Assembly: GCF_030272695.1 (NCBI RefSeq)
Contig: NZ_JARFYN010000049.1
Span: forward strand, 1-51,161
Reading direction: 5' to 3'
Length of the DNA stretch: 51,161 nucleotides
DNA from: Martinezella calliandrae
GTDB lineage: Bacteria; Pseudomonadota; Alphaproteobacteria; Rhizobiales; Rhizobiaceae
Part shown: one piece after another, positions 34,408 to 43,542 of the stretch
Layout: the number at the start of each line of letters is the position of its first letter
Position numbering within the stretch: the stretch's first letter is position 1
Notes under the pieces: model-generated
What the model saw: only the letters and a program-made list of their open reading frames with translations
Database searches by the model: none
Told to the model about the DNA's origin: nothing
Program-made: the position numbers and the translations under genes

Positions 34408-35283
34408 TTGGACTATCTGAACGACATGGCTCTGTTCGTAGAAGTGGTGAAGACCCGCAGCTTCCGCCGCGCGGCCGATGCGCTCGACATGCCAAACTCG
34501 ACATTGTCGCGGCGGATCAGTCTGCTCGAAGAGAAAATTGGATTGCGGCTCCTGCACCGGACGACCCGCAAGATCGAACTGACGGAAGCAGGGCAGCTCT
34601 ACTATGAGCGATGCAAGCGCATCGTAGAGGAGGCCCGGCTCGCGCATCAAGAACTGGGCGATATGGTTGCCCAGCCGAGTGGCGTGCTGCGGGTGTCGCT
34701 TCCGGTGGATTTCGCGACGACCTACCTCGCTCCGTTGCTTCCGGAATTCGTTGCGCTCTATCCAGGCATTCGCTTCGACCTAGATTTGACACCCCGCAAC
34801 GTCGATCTCGTGGCGGAGCCGTTCGATCTAGCCATCCGGATGGGGGCGCCGGAGACATCCAACCTCATTGTGCGTGTCATCGCGCGCGTGTCCCCGAGGC
34901 TATACGCGTCGCGCAACTATATCGAGGCAAACGGAGACCCTGTTCACCCTTCGGAACTTGAGGGGCATGAGTGTCTTACGATGAGCAACATGCCCGTCTG
35001 GAAAATGTATGCGGACACGAAGACCTTCGAAGCCAAGGCGGCAAGTCGTTTTAGGGTCAACAGCGTCGCCATGATACGGCGGCTGGCGGGGTTTGGCATG
35101 GGCATCGCCTTTCTTCCCGAGCGGGTCGTCGCAGAGGAGGTGGCTAGTGGACAATTGCGAAACATTCTTCCGGATTGGCAGGGATCACCAAGCTCGGTGT
35201 ATGCGGTGACTGAGACGCGCTTGCTTCCCGCGAAGACACAGAGGTTTATCGAGTTCCTGCGTGAGAAGCTGAAAGAGAACTAA
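34408..35283 (+). CDS. LysR-family transcriptional regulator
   Basis: A 291-residue LTTR. The winged HTH covers residues 1-60 (FVEVVKTRSFRRAADALDMP then STLSRRISLLEEKIG), the effector domain the remainder. It belongs to the DmlR/AaeR-like branch judging by LLHRTTRKIELTEAGQLYYE. The start is TTG 34408 with GGAG seven bases upstream; no ATG is available before the HTH. Divergent from the ene-reductase, it most likely activates or represses it in response to an electrophile. Confidence 0.88.
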   Translation: MDYLNDMALFVEVVKTRSFRRAADALDMPNSTLSRRISLLEEKIGLRLLHRTTRKIELTEAGQLYYERCKRIVEEARLAHQELGDMVAQPSGVLRVSLPVDFATTYLAPLLPEFVALYPGIRFDLDLTPRNVDLVAEPFDLAIRMGAPETSNLIVRVIARVSPRLYASRNYIEANGDPVHPSELEGHECLTMSNMPVWKMYADTKTFEAKAASRFRVNSVAMIRRLAGFGMGIAFLPERVVAEEVASGQLRNILPDWQGSPSSVYAVTETRLLPAKTQRFIEFLREKLKEN

Positions 35284-35386
35284 ACCGCTAAACACCCGAG
35301 AAACTTTCAGCCAGGCGCCGCAACTGGCGATCACTGCGCCAGGGGGCGCCAAGATGCGGCCACGGCGAAGAGTCGGGGAGACGCCG

Positions 35387-36640
35387 TCAGGCCCGCGACT
35401 GCGAGCTCGGGACAACGACGCTGATCACTTCCTCGGCAGCGCGGACGCCGCTCTCATAGCCACCATGCGCAGTCGAAAAGTCGGTGGTGTGCGTTGCTTC
35501 GCCTGCAAAGAACAGCCGGTCGTCGAGCGGCCGGGCCAAAGCAACTCGCGCGTCCGCCTGGCCTGGCAAAGCGTGGCTGTAGCCACCGCCGATCGATGGT
35601 GTACGCGCCCAGTCGGATGCAACGAGTGGTCGTAAGCAGTCGCGTACGGAAGAGCCGAAGAGCGATGCAAGTTGCCCTATCGCTCGGTCGAATGCCGCAC
35701 GGTGTCCTTCGGCGGCGGCGATCCGTGCGCCGGCTCCTCCCAGAAAGCATTCGATCAGTAGTGATCCGAAGGGGCGAATATAGTAGGTGCCGGTCGTCGG
35801 ATCACGGGGATCGCCGAGAAGGTGGCTCTCAGGGGCGAAGGGGCTGTCACCGACAATCTCTAGAAACAGCTTTTCGTTATTGCCAAGCGGCAGGCGGGCT
35901 GCCGCGTCGCGCCAAGGGTCGAGCGCCGATGGTAGGGAGATAGCGCCGCCGGCAAGAACATTTGTCGAGACCGTGAGAATGACTGCGCGGGCTCGTACGG
36001 CGCCGCCAGCGGTCTGGAGCACGACGTGGCGCTCGTCGAGCGTCAGAGCTTCCACGGGAGTGGCGAGATGCAGCTCGACACCGGCCGGCAGGCTTGCCGC
36101 AATCAGGGCACCGTAACCCGTGGGTACGCGCCAGTTGCAATCGGTGGACGCTTCGTCATAGGCCGAATAATCCTTCACCGAGATGCGCTCAAGCTCATCG
36201 CCGCTGATATAGCCGCTCAAGGCCTGCAGATAGGCTGTCCAAGACCCGCCGGGATCCAGCGCGTCCGACGCCCTGTCGCTGGCAGGCTGGGCCGTCGCAA
36301 CGCGGTGGCTCCATCGCGCGAAGGCACGCCGCGCCTCCTCCCGCTCTGCTTTGGCAAACCCAAGGCTGCGATATTGTTCGCCCCAGGCGGTCAAGCCACG
36401 GTCGACCTTGAATCCCGATTCTTCAGCGATGCGTGTCCATGGGTTGCGATCGGCGGAATGCAGCCAGCCGCAGCCGAGATCGACAGGCCCCGCCGATGTC
36501 TTGCACGTCCAGGCGCGGCCCCCAAGGCGCGGCAGGGCATCGAAGATCGATATGGAAAGCCCGGTTTGGGCAAGGCGCCTTGCGGCGCCGATGCCGGCTG
36601 CGCCGGCGCCAATGATTGCGATGTCTGGTTCTGAATTCAT
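35387..36640 (-). CDS. Flavin-dependent amine oxidase (MAO family)
   Basis: A 417-residue FAD amine oxidase starting DIAIIGAGAAGIGAARRL (Rossmann motif), followed by LPRLGGRAWT. The C-terminal signature LFFAGEATHTTDFSTAHGGY and SGVRAAEEV binds FAD and closes the active site. No signal peptide, so cytoplasmic. ATG 36640 is preferred; GTG 36667 would add nine residues and neither has a good ribosome site. It would oxidise a primary or secondary amine to aldehyde, ammonia and H2O2. There is no operon partner on either side. Confidence 0.85.
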   Translation of the reverse strand: MNSEPDIAIIGAGAAGIGAARRLAQTGLSISIFDALPRLGGRAWTCKTSAGPVDLGCGWLHSADRNPWTRIAEESGFKVDRGLTAWGEQYRSLGFAKAEREEARRAFARWSHRVATAQPASDRASDALDPGGSWTAYLQALSGYISGDELERISVKDYSAYDEASTDCNWRVPTGYGALIAASLPAGVELHLATPVEALTLDERHVVLQTAGGAVRARAVILTVSTNVLAGGAISLPSALDPWRDAAARLPLGNNEKLFLEIVGDSPFAPESHLLGDPRDPTTGTYYIRPFGSLLIECFLGGAGARIAAAEGHRAAFDRAIGQLASLFGSSVRDCLRPLVASDWARTPSIGGGYSHALPGQADARVALARPLDDRLFFAGEATHTTDFSTAHGGYESGVRAAEEVISVVVPSSQSRA

Positions 36641-36770
36641 TGCGCGACTAGGACTCGATGTGGTCACGCATCATGCGTTAATCTTGGCATGCTGCGCAAG
36701 CGAGGCAGCCTCATATTGGCGCCCACGATAGATCACCGTGCGATGATGCATCACAGTCCCGTCGCTCGGG

Positions 36771-37883
36771 CTACTCAAGCCGGCGGCGGAACAGCCATGA
36801 TGCGGTGCCGAGGGTTACCGCCGCGATCACTAAGAGCGGCCATGTCTGATTGAGGACCTCGGCAGGCGGAACGTCCTTGAGAAAGACGCCTTTGACGATC
36901 ACCAGGAAATAGCGCAGCGGATCGACGACGGTCAGCGGCTGCAACCAGCTCGGCATATTCTCGATCGGCGTAGCGAAGCCTGAAAGCAGCATCGCGGGGA
37001 CCAGAAAAAGGAAGGCTCCGAGGATTGCCTGCTGCTGCGTTGCCGAGAGCGCCGAAATGAAGAGGCCGAGACCGGCGACGGCAGCGAGATAGAAGAGCGA
37101 ACTGCCGTAGAGCAGGAGCAGCGAGCCTCGCAGCGGCACGCCGAAGATGAAGATCGCCGCGAGAATATAGATCGTCATGTGAAAGAGGCCGATCATCATC
37201 GGCGGGATGAACTTGCCGATCAGGATTTCGTGGGTGCGCAAAGGCGACACCATGAGCTGGTCGAATGTGCCGAGTTCGCGCTCGCGCGCAATGGAAAGCG
37301 CGGTGACGATGAGGCCGATGAGCAGGGCAATGCTGGCAATCAGGTTCGGCACCATGAACCATTGAAAGATTAGGTTGGGATTGAACCAGTTGCGCGCCAC
37401 GACGACGACGGATTTGGCGGCGGCGCGCGTGCCCGCCGGTGTTTCGGCGGCAAGGCTTGCCACAATCTGGTTGAGATAGCCGGCGACGATCTGCGAGGCG
37501 TTCGACCGTCGGCCGTCGAGAATGATCTGCAGGTTGGCTGGCCTGCCTGCCTCGATATTGCGCGAGAAATCCGGGCCGACAACGACGGCGGCGGTGACGC
37601 GCTGCCGGTCGACCGCATCGCGCATTTCTGTAAGATTTTGCACCGGCGAGATGCTTCGGAACGTCGGGGCGCCTTCGATGCGCTGGACGAGTTCTTGTCC
37701 CCAGTGGCCGCTGTCGCGGTTCAGTAACGCAATATCGACGTTGCGCACCTCCAGGGTTGCAGCATAGGAAAAGACCAAAAGCTGCACGATCGGTGGCCCG
37801 ATCAAGATCAGGCGGCTCTTCGGATCGCGCAGCACCGCCAGCAGTTCCTTGATGATGAGCGCCTTTAGCCTCGACCACCACAT
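36771..37883 (-). CDS. ybhR: ABC-2 type exporter permease (YbhR-like)
   Basis: A 370-residue inner-membrane subunit. One N-terminal membrane segment (LILIGPPIVQLLVFSYAATL) is followed by a long periplasmic domain of about 150 residues, then five C-terminal helices including ALLIGLIVTALSIARERELG (TFDQL follows). This is the ABC2_membrane_3 layout. ATG 37883 is one base after the YbhS-like stop. Last gene of the cecR-ybhG-ybhF-ybhS-ybhR-type operon. In E. coli the homologous system exports certain antibiotics and cations. Confidence 0.87.
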   Translation of the reverse strand: MWWSRLKALIIKELLAVLRDPKSRLILIGPPIVQLLVFSYAATLEVRNVDIALLNRDSGHWGQELVQRIEGAPTFRSISPVQNLTEMRDAVDRQRVTAAVVVGPDFSRNIEAGRPANLQIILDGRRSNASQIVAGYLNQIVASLAAETPAGTRAAAKSVVVVARNWFNPNLIFQWFMVPNLIASIALLIGLIVTALSIARERELGTFDQLMVSPLRTHEILIGKFIPPMMIGLFHMTIYILAAIFIFGVPLRGSLLLLYGSSLFYLAAVAGLGLFISALSATQQQAILGAFLFLVPAMLLSGFATPIENMPSWLQPLTVVDPLRYFLVIVKGVFLKDVPPAEVLNQTWPLLVIAAVTLGTASWLFRRRLE

Positions 37884-37884
37884 C

Positions 37885-39039
37885 TTACCCGATCCTCTTT
37901 TTTGTGCTGCGCGCGGCAAGCAGGAAGAAGATGCAGCCGATGGCAAACATGATGGCGATCGCCTGCAGGAACATCGGCCAGATGTCACCGGCAAGAAAAA
38001 CCGTTTGCAGACTGGGAATGAAATACCGAGCCGGCACGATAAAGGTGATCCAGCGGATGACAGTCGGCATTGAGTTGATTTCAAAAAGAAAACCCGAAAG
38101 CAGGAAGGCCGGCAGGAATGCCGAAATCAAAGCAAGCTGCGAAGCGAGAAACTGGTTCTTGGTCGCGGCCGAGATCAACAGACCCTGGCCCAGCGCCGGC
38201 ATCAGGAAAACCGCTGATAAGGCGTAAAGCGCCAGGACCGAGCCGCGGAACGGAACGCCGAAGAGGAAGACGGCGAGCAGGACGCAGAGCGTCATCGAGG
38301 TCAGGCCAAGCACGAAATAGGGAAGCAGCTTGCCGGCAAGCAGTTCTGCCGCCGTCACCGGTGTCGCCATCATCGCCTCCATGGTGCCGCGTTCCCATTC
38401 GCGCGCGACCACCAGCGATGTCAGCAACGTCCCGACCAGCGTCATGACAATCGCAATCGAGCCCGGCACGAGGAAGGAACGGCTGGTAAGTTCTGGGTTA
38501 AACCAGAAGCGTTGCTCGACGGTGATGGCCGGATCGCCTCCCATCATTTCCGCTTGTCGCTGTCGCTGCCAGTTGGTGACCGCGCCTTGGGCATAGTTCT
38601 GAACGAAATTGGCGGTGTTGGGGTCGGAGCCGTCGACGATGACCTGAAGCTGCGGGCGATTGCCCGCCATATAGTTCGCCGTAAAGTTAGCCGGTATGAC
38701 GATGATGCCGCGGACACGGGAAAGGACGAGATCCCCTTCGAACTGCCGGCGGTCGCGGCCGCTCACGACCGAAAAATAGCGCGATGCACTGAAGCTGGCG
38801 GCGAGGTCAGCGGTGAGCGGCGTCGTTTCCTCCATGACCAAGCCGACGCGCGTCAATTGGGTATCGAGCGAAACGCCATAGCCGAACAGGAACAGCAGGA
38901 TTATCGGAAGCACGAAGGCGATCAGGATGCTGCTCGGATCACGCATGATCTGGAAGCTCTCCTTGCGCACCAACGCAACGAAGCGGCGGGCGCGCTCGCG
39001 CCGCAAGGAAGCGGTGGCAGAGGGGGAAGGGGACGTCAT
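37885..39039 (-). CDS. ybhS: ABC-2 type exporter permease (YbhS-like)
   Basis: A 384-residue permease with the same topology as its downstream partner: membrane helix near 36-55 (SILIAFVLPIILLFLFGYGV), large periplasmic part, then FLVPGSIAIVMTLVGTLLTS, SLVVAREWERGTMEAM and further helices. Its ATG overlaps the YbhF stop (ATGA). The two paralogous permeases form the membrane heterodimer of the exporter. Confidence 0.87.
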   Translation of the reverse strand: MTSPSPSATASLRRERARRFVALVRKESFQIMRDPSSILIAFVLPIILLFLFGYGVSLDTQLTRVGLVMEETTPLTADLAASFSASRYFSVVSGRDRRQFEGDLVLSRVRGIIVIPANFTANYMAGNRPQLQVIVDGSDPNTANFVQNYAQGAVTNWQRQRQAEMMGGDPAITVEQRFWFNPELTSRSFLVPGSIAIVMTLVGTLLTSLVVAREWERGTMEAMMATPVTAAELLAGKLLPYFVLGLTSMTLCVLLAVFLFGVPFRGSVLALYALSAVFLMPALGQGLLISAATKNQFLASQLALISAFLPAFLLSGFLFEINSMPTVIRWITFIVPARYFIPSLQTVFLAGDIWPMFLQAIAIMFAIGCIFFLLAARSTKKRIG

Positions 39040-40778
39040 GCAGCCATCCTCTTCTCCGATGCCTGGATGAGGGCGACGAAAGCATCTTCCATCGTCGGAT
39101 CGGGGTTTTCCGCATTGGCGACCCCGGCCTTCAATTCGTCAGGCGAGCCTAGCGCGATCGAGCGCCCTCGGTAAATCAGGGATATGCGATCGCAGTATTC
39201 GGCCTCGTCCATAAAATGTGTGGTGACGAGGACCGTGACGCCCTTTTCGACGAGCCCATTGATATGGGTCCAGAATTCTCGCCGTGTGATCGGATCCACA
39301 CCGGACGTCGGCTCGTCGAGGAAGAGTACCTCCGGCTCGTGCATCACCGCACAGGCAAGCGCCAGCCTCTGCTTTACGCCGAGCGGAAGATCCTTCGCCG
39401 ACATGGATAGCCGAGACCGAAAATCGAAGATCGACGTCATCAGGTCGACCCGCTCTCGCTTGTGAGCACCGCGCAGGCCGTAGACGCCTGCGAAAAATTG
39501 CAGGTTCTGGGAAACGCTGAGATCGCCGTAGAGCGAGAATTTCTGAGCCATGTAGCCAAGACGATTGCGTGCCTCGGCGGTGTCGCGACGTAGATCGAAA
39601 CCCGCAATGCGACCTTCGCCGTTCGTAGGCTTCAGCAGGCCGCAGAGCATCTTGAACGTCGTGGACTTGCCGGCCCCGTTAGGGCCGAGCAGTCCAAAGA
39701 TCTGTCCGCGCGGGATGTCGAAGGTAATGTTGTCGGCCGCCGTGAAATCGCCGAAGCGCTTGGTCAAAGCACGCGCCTCGATCACCGGTTTCTCGCCTTC
39801 GACGGTAAAGCTGCGCTGCGTCTCTGCCAGTTGCGAGCGTCCGCCCGGTCCTCCGCCCAGCATGTCGATGAATGCGTCCTCGAAACGTGGCTCGGCAACC
39901 GTCACTTCGGCATTGCCGGCTGCCGAAAACCGGCTTTGCCTGTCCTTGACCGTGACCAGTCTTATTGCCTCTCCTTGAATGACACCGTCGACCACGCCGT
40001 CTTCACCGAGAAGTTTCGTAAGTATCTGGCGAGGCCTGCCGGTAATGCCGCTGACCCGATAGACGCGGCCGGCTACTCGCGCGGTCAGATCCTTCGGCTC
40101 GCCGGCAAAGAGTAGCTTGCCGTCGCTCAGCAGGAAGACACGGTCGCAGGCCTCGGCTTCTTCGAGATAGGCAGTCGACCAGACCACGCCGATGCCTTCC
40201 TCCGTCAAGTTTTCCACCATCTTCCAGAGATCGCGCCGCGAAATGGGATCGACACCGACACCAGGCTCGTCAAGCAGCAGCAATCTCGGCTTCTTGAGAA
40301 GTGCGCAAGCAAGGCCGAGCTTCTGCTTCATGCCGCCGGAGAGCTTGCCGGCAAGGCGGCTGGTGAAACGCTTGAGGTCGGTAAAGGTAAGCAGCTCGTC
40401 GAAGGCGGCCGCTCTTTCATGCCCGGGTAGCCCGCGCAGATCAGCATAGAGATCGAGATTTTCCTGAACCGACAGATCCTCATAGAGCCCGAAGCGCTGC
40501 GGCATGTAGCCGATCCCCGCTTGAATCGCGGCGGCATTCTTGCGCGTGTCGAAGCCGAGAACCTCCACGGTTCCGCTCTCCGGCAACATCAGCCCCGTCA
40601 GCAAGCGGATAAGCGTCGTCTTGCCGGCGCCATCTGGGCCGACGAGGCCGGTTATCTCGCCGCCACGCACCGCGCCGGTGATGGCGTCAAGCGCAGGCTT
40701 TGTTGCGTCGAACCGCTTTGTGACCCCTTCGAGCCGGACAAGATCGCCGCTAATGCCTCTGTCGAGCACGTCGATCAT
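39036..40778 (-). CDS. ybhF: Duplicated ABC exporter ATPase (YbhF-like)
   Basis: A 580-residue protein holding two nucleotide-binding domains. The first has Walker A GPDGAGKTT and canonical signature LSGGMKQKLGLA. The second (from about residue 325) has GPNGAGKST and a degenerate signature LPLGVKQRLALA, as in other YbhF/RbbA-type proteins, so ATP sites are probably asymmetric. The start ATG 40778 retains a GAGGTG ribosome site, which lies at the very edge of the inserted IS element. It powers the two permeases downstream. Confidence 0.88.
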   Translation of the reverse strand: MIDVLDRGISGDLVRLEGVTKRFDATKPALDAITGAVRGGEITGLVGPDGAGKTTLIRLLTGLMLPESGTVEVLGFDTRKNAAAIQAGIGYMPQRFGLYEDLSVQENLDLYADLRGLPGHERAAAFDELLTFTDLKRFTSRLAGKLSGGMKQKLGLACALLKKPRLLLLDEPGVGVDPISRRDLWKMVENLTEEGIGVVWSTAYLEEAEACDRVFLLSDGKLLFAGEPKDLTARVAGRVYRVSGITGRPRQILTKLLGEDGVVDGVIQGEAIRLVTVKDRQSRFSAAGNAEVTVAEPRFEDAFIDMLGGGPGGRSQLAETQRSFTVEGEKPVIEARALTKRFGDFTAADNITFDIPRGQIFGLLGPNGAGKSTTFKMLCGLLKPTNGEGRIAGFDLRRDTAEARNRLGYMAQKFSLYGDLSVSQNLQFFAGVYGLRGAHKRERVDLMTSIFDFRSRLSMSAKDLPLGVKQRLALACAVMHEPEVLFLDEPTSGVDPITRREFWTHINGLVEKGVTVLVTTHFMDEAEYCDRISLIYRGRSIALGSPDELKAGVANAENPDPTMEDAFVALIQASEKRMAA

Positions 40779-41248
40779 CGAACACCTCGCGAGAAACCCC
40801 GTCCTTCAGGGCGGTGCGGCAGGCGAGGGCGACCGGAGGTCGCTTGCCTCTGGGATTTGACGTATTCAGCGATGAGGGTCAGGGAAGCGCCGCCGCACGA
40901 AGCGACGAAGTAGGAAGGCGACCACAGAACGCCGTCCTTGTATCGACCCCGCACCTCTGGTCGCCATTGACGCAAGAGCCGGCTCGACACGCCTTTCAGG
41001 CTGTTGACCAGCTTCGACAGCGCCATCTTAGGCGGGTAGTGAACAAGCAGGTGGACGTGATCGTCTTGCCCGTTGCACTCGATCAGTTCGGCCTCAAAAT
41101 CCTTGCAGACCTTGGCAAAGATGCGCGACAGATCGTGGATGGCGAGTTCGCAAAGGGCGTTGCGGCGATATTTGGTGACAAAGACCAAATGAGCATGAAG
41201 GGCACAGACGACATGCCGTCCTTTGCGAATATCTGCATTTTCGTCCAT
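40775..41248 (-). CDS. tnpA: IS200/IS605 Y1 transposase TnpA
   Basis: A 157-residue single-strand DNA transposase. The HUH metal site is HVH in QDDHVHLLVHY (His64, His66) and the nucleophile is Tyr129 in AEYVKSQ. The length and motifs are normal, so it looks functional. ATG 41248 is 27 bases from the divergent tnpB. Its tail (RPRLPHRPEGRGFSRGVR) reads through the left-end hairpin, and its TGA overlaps the ybhF start codon, so the stop is at or outside the element boundary. Confidence 0.88.
   Translation of the reverse strand: MDENADIRKGRHVVCALHAHLVFVTKYRRNALCELAIHDLSRIFAKVCKDFEAELIECNGQDDHVHLLVHYPPKMALSKLVNSLKGVSSRLLRQWRPEVRGRYKDGVLWSPSYFVASCGGASLTLIAEYVKSQRQATSGRPRLPHRPEGRGFSRGVR
40797..40816. 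repeat. IS left-end (LE) imperfect hairpin
   Basis: CCGTCC (40799-40804), loop TTCA, GGGCGG (40809-40814), with one T-G wobble. Y1 transposases recognise such subterminal hairpins on single-stranded DNA. It is within the 3' end of the tnpA reading frame and 20 bases from the ybhF start. Confidence 0.65.
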
Positions 41249-41275
41249 ATTGTTCCTCGTTAGACCAACGGCTAG

Positions 41276-42529
41276 ATGAGCAGGATGATCCTTCGTGGTT
41301 TTCGATACAAGCTGGCGCCGACGCCAGAGCAGGAAGCCCTGTTCCGGCAGTTTTCCGGCGTGTGCCGCCTGGTCTACAACCTGGCGCTGGAGCAGCGGCG
41401 GGACTGGTGGCGACAGTACGAGGCCAATGCGGCAAGCCGCCTGAATTACATCGCGCAGGCGCGGGAACTGACGATGCTCAGAGCCGGGTACGACTGGATC
41501 GCCGCCGTCTCGCAGACCTGCCAGCAGCAGGCATTGCGCGATCTCGACAAAGCCTTCGCCAATTTCTTCTCCGGCCGCGCCCGCTATCCGTCGCCGCGCA
41601 GAAAGGGCGTCAACGACAGCTTCCGCTTCCAGGGACGCGAGGTCGAGACGAAGCGCCTCAATGGCAAATGGTCCGCCGTGCGCCTGCCGAAGATCGGCTG
41701 GGTGAGGTTTTGCGACACTCGGCCGAGGCGCGGCACGATCAAAAACGTCACCGTAGCGCTCGATGCGCTCGGCTGGCATGTATCCTTTGCCTGCGAGATC
41801 GAGCATGTCGCCCCGGCCAATAGCTGCCCTTGCGTCGGCATCGACCGAGGCGTGGTGAACACGCTGACGCTTTCGACCGGCGAAACCCTGTCGCTGCCGT
41901 CTTGCCTCGACGCCATCGACCGGCGCAAACGCGGCGCGCAGCGGACGCTGGCTCGAAAGAAGCGAGGCTCGGCCCGACACGCCAAAGCGTTGCGGCGGGT
42001 CGCCCGTCTCTCCGCCCGCGCGGCACGCATCCGCCGCGACTGGCAGCACAAGACTGCGTTGAATATCGCCCGTTGCTTCGGCGTGGTCGCGTTGGAAGAC
42101 CTGAGCATCAGGACCATGACGGCTTCCGCGCGCGGCACGATTGACGAGCCGGGGCGCCACGTTCGGCAGAAGGCCGGATTGAACAGGAGCATTCTCAGCC
42201 AGGGCTGGGGCGCATTTGAAACCATCCTCGCCTACAAGCTTGAAGAGCGCGGCGGGACGCTCGTCACCGTCGATCCCGCCTACACCTCGCAGACCTGTTC
42301 GGACTGCGCAACCGTGGACAAGCAAAGCCGCGAAAGCCAAGCGGCCTTTGCCTGTACTGGATGCGGTTTCTGCGCCCATGCCGATCACAACGCTGCGATC
42401 AACATATTGCGCCGGAACACGGCGTCTACGATCGTCGAGGAAGGGCATAAGCTCTCCGTTGAAGCGATAACTGGAAGGGGGTATCCGCCCCCGGAAAATC
42501 CCCCGGCTTCAGCCGGTGGAGGATGTTAA
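41276..42529 (+). CDS. tnpB: TnpB RNA-guided nuclease
   Basis: A 417-residue IS605 TnpB, the family ancestral to Cas12. The N-terminal helix-turn-helix region starts RYKLAPTPEQEALFRQFSG. The split RuvC site is complete: Asp190 in GIDRGV, Glu274 in ALEDL and Asp370 in HADHNAA. The zinc finger has CSDC (341-344) and CTGC (360-363). It is therefore likely an active omega-RNA-guided DNA endonuclease that helps retain the element at its donor site. The last codons overlap the right-end hairpin and the antisense ybhG stop, and the C-terminal tail GRGYPPPENPPASAGGGC is encoded by the RE. Confidence 0.92.
   Translation: MSRMILRGFRYKLAPTPEQEALFRQFSGVCRLVYNLALEQRRDWWRQYEANAASRLNYIAQARELTMLRAGYDWIAAVSQTCQQQALRDLDKAFANFFSGRARYPSPRRKGVNDSFRFQGREVETKRLNGKWSAVRLPKIGWVRFCDTRPRRGTIKNVTVALDALGWHVSFACEIEHVAPANSCPCVGIDRGVVNTLTLSTGETLSLPSCLDAIDRRKRGAQRTLARKKRGSARHAKALRRVARLSARAARIRRDWQHKTALNIARCFGVVALEDLSIRTMTASARGTIDEPGRHVRQKAGLNRSILSQGWGAFETILAYKLEERGGTLVTVDPAYTSQTCSDCATVDKQSRESQAAFACTGCGFCAHADHNAAINILRRNTASTIVEEGHKLSVEAITGRGYPPPENPPASAGGGC
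42400..42528 (+). ncRNA. Predicted omega RNA (reRNA) scaffold at the IS right end
   Basis: TnpB guide RNAs are processed from the tnpB 3' end plus RE. Here that stretch holds GGGGG-tatccg-CCCCC (42477-42492) and CCGGC-ttca-GCCGG (42503-42516), followed by TGGAGGATGTTAA. The guide would be the bases just beyond the RE, that is the last codons of ybhG (about 42529-42548) in antisense. Boundaries are estimates based on the general TnpB mechanism, not on any transcript. Confidence 0.5.
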
Positions 42530-43542
42530 TTTTCCGCCGCCTGTAATGCCGCCGGGAAGTGGAGCGTCACCGGCATGCCCTGGCGCAGATCGGGCCCGGG
42601 CTTGTCGATGGTGACTCGCAGCCGATAGACGAGATCCGTCCGCAATTCGGGCGTCTCCACGGATTTTGGCGTGAATTCTGCAACGGGCGAAATGAAGCCG
42701 ATCGTGCCGTCATAAGCTTCGTCCGGCTTGGTGTCCGATGTCACCTTGACCTTCATGCCCGGATGGATCCGGCCGAGATCCGGCTCGGCGATATAGGCGC
42801 GCACCCAGACAGGCTCGGTCAACGACAGCACAAAGACCGGATCGGCCGGCGCCACGATCGATCCCGGCTCACGCACGCGCGAGAGGATTACACCGTCATT
42901 TGGGGCACGCAGCTCAGTATCGCCAAGCGAAGTGCGTGCCGTCGCGAGTGTCGCCTGGGCAGCCTTGAGCTGCGCTTGCGCCGCGGCGATATCTTCGGCG
43001 CGGCTGCCTTCTTCCAGCAACCGCAGCGCCTGATTGGCCGAATCCGCGCGCGCAGACGCCATGGCCCGCGTCGCCGACGCTTGTTCCAGACTGGCTTCGG
43101 AAATGTTGCCCTGTGGCCGCAACTGTTTGGCGCGATCATAGGCCAGATTGGCGTTTTGCAAATCGGCAAGCTGTTCTTCATAGAAGGCGCGCGCCTGCGC
43201 GATTTCCGTCTGGCGCGCCCCTGCCTTGAGCTTGTCGAGCGTGGCGCTCAGTGCTGCGACGTTGGCCTCGGCCGAGCGGACAGCATAGTCATAGGGCTCC
43301 GCGTCAAGCCGGGCGAGCACCGTGCCGCTTTTGACGACGTCGCCTTCGTCGACAAGAACCTCGCTGAGCTTGCCGTTGACGCGAAAGGCAAGCGAGACCT
43401 GGCGGATGTCGACGTTGCCGTAGAGCACGAGTTCGTGTTGCTGCTGCCATTTCCAGCCGAGTTTTGCCGGTGCGTCAGACCACCAGGCGGCTGCGCCGGC
43501 GGCAATGATGGTGACAACAGCAATCGGAATGATCCGGTTCAC
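42526..43542 (-). CDS. ybhG: HlyD-family membrane fusion protein (YbhG-like)
   Basis: A 338-residue periplasmic adaptor anchored by an N-terminal helix (IIPIAVVTIIAAGAAAWW). After it come a barrel/lipoyl part (GNVDIRQVSLAFRVNGKL), a long coiled-coil hairpin rich in A, Q and E (about 90-215), and the second half-lipoyl LRAPNDGVILSRVREPG. GTG 43542 has AGAGGAG seven bases before it and overlaps the TetR stop. Its TAA lies at the IS right end, so the final residues QAAEN may be native or may come from the junction. It links the inner-membrane exporter to an outer-membrane factor. Confidence 0.87.
   Translation of the reverse strand: MNRIIPIAVVTIIAAGAAAWWSDAPAKLGWKWQQQHELVLYGNVDIRQVSLAFRVNGKLSEVLVDEGDVVKSGTVLARLDAEPYDYAVRSAEANVAALSATLDKLKAGARQTEIAQARAFYEEQLADLQNANLAYDRAKQLRPQGNISEASLEQASATRAMASARADSANQALRLLEEGSRAEDIAAAQAQLKAAQATLATARTSLGDTELRAPNDGVILSRVREPGSIVAPADPVFVLSLTEPVWVRAYIAEPDLGRIHPGMKVKVTSDTKPDEAYDGTIGFISPVAEFTPKSVETPELRTDLVYRLRVTIDKPGPDLRQGMPVTLHFPAALQAAEN

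Larger units (their letters stand above)
40785..42528. mobile_element. IS605-type insertion sequence between ybhG and ybhF
   Basis: Divergent tnpA (minus) and tnpB (plus) are bounded by subterminal hairpins with the same TTCA loop: CCGTCC/GGGCGG at 40799-40814 and CCGGC/GCCGG at 42503-42516. Such elements insert without target duplication, and none is seen. It separates the ybhG stop from the ybhF start, which are adjacent or coupled in relatives. Exact ends are uncertain by about 10 bases on each side; the ybhF ribosome site and ybhG stop mark the outer limits. Confidence 0.8.

Noticed and set aside
40775..42448. 557-codon minus-strand open frame covering tnpA and opposite tnpB
   Set aside because: Only the last 157 codons match TnpA; the rest is antisense to tnpB.
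42477..42516. CRISPR-like repeats at the IS right end
   Set aside because: Two different hairpins, no regular repeats or spacers; explained by IS605 end structures.
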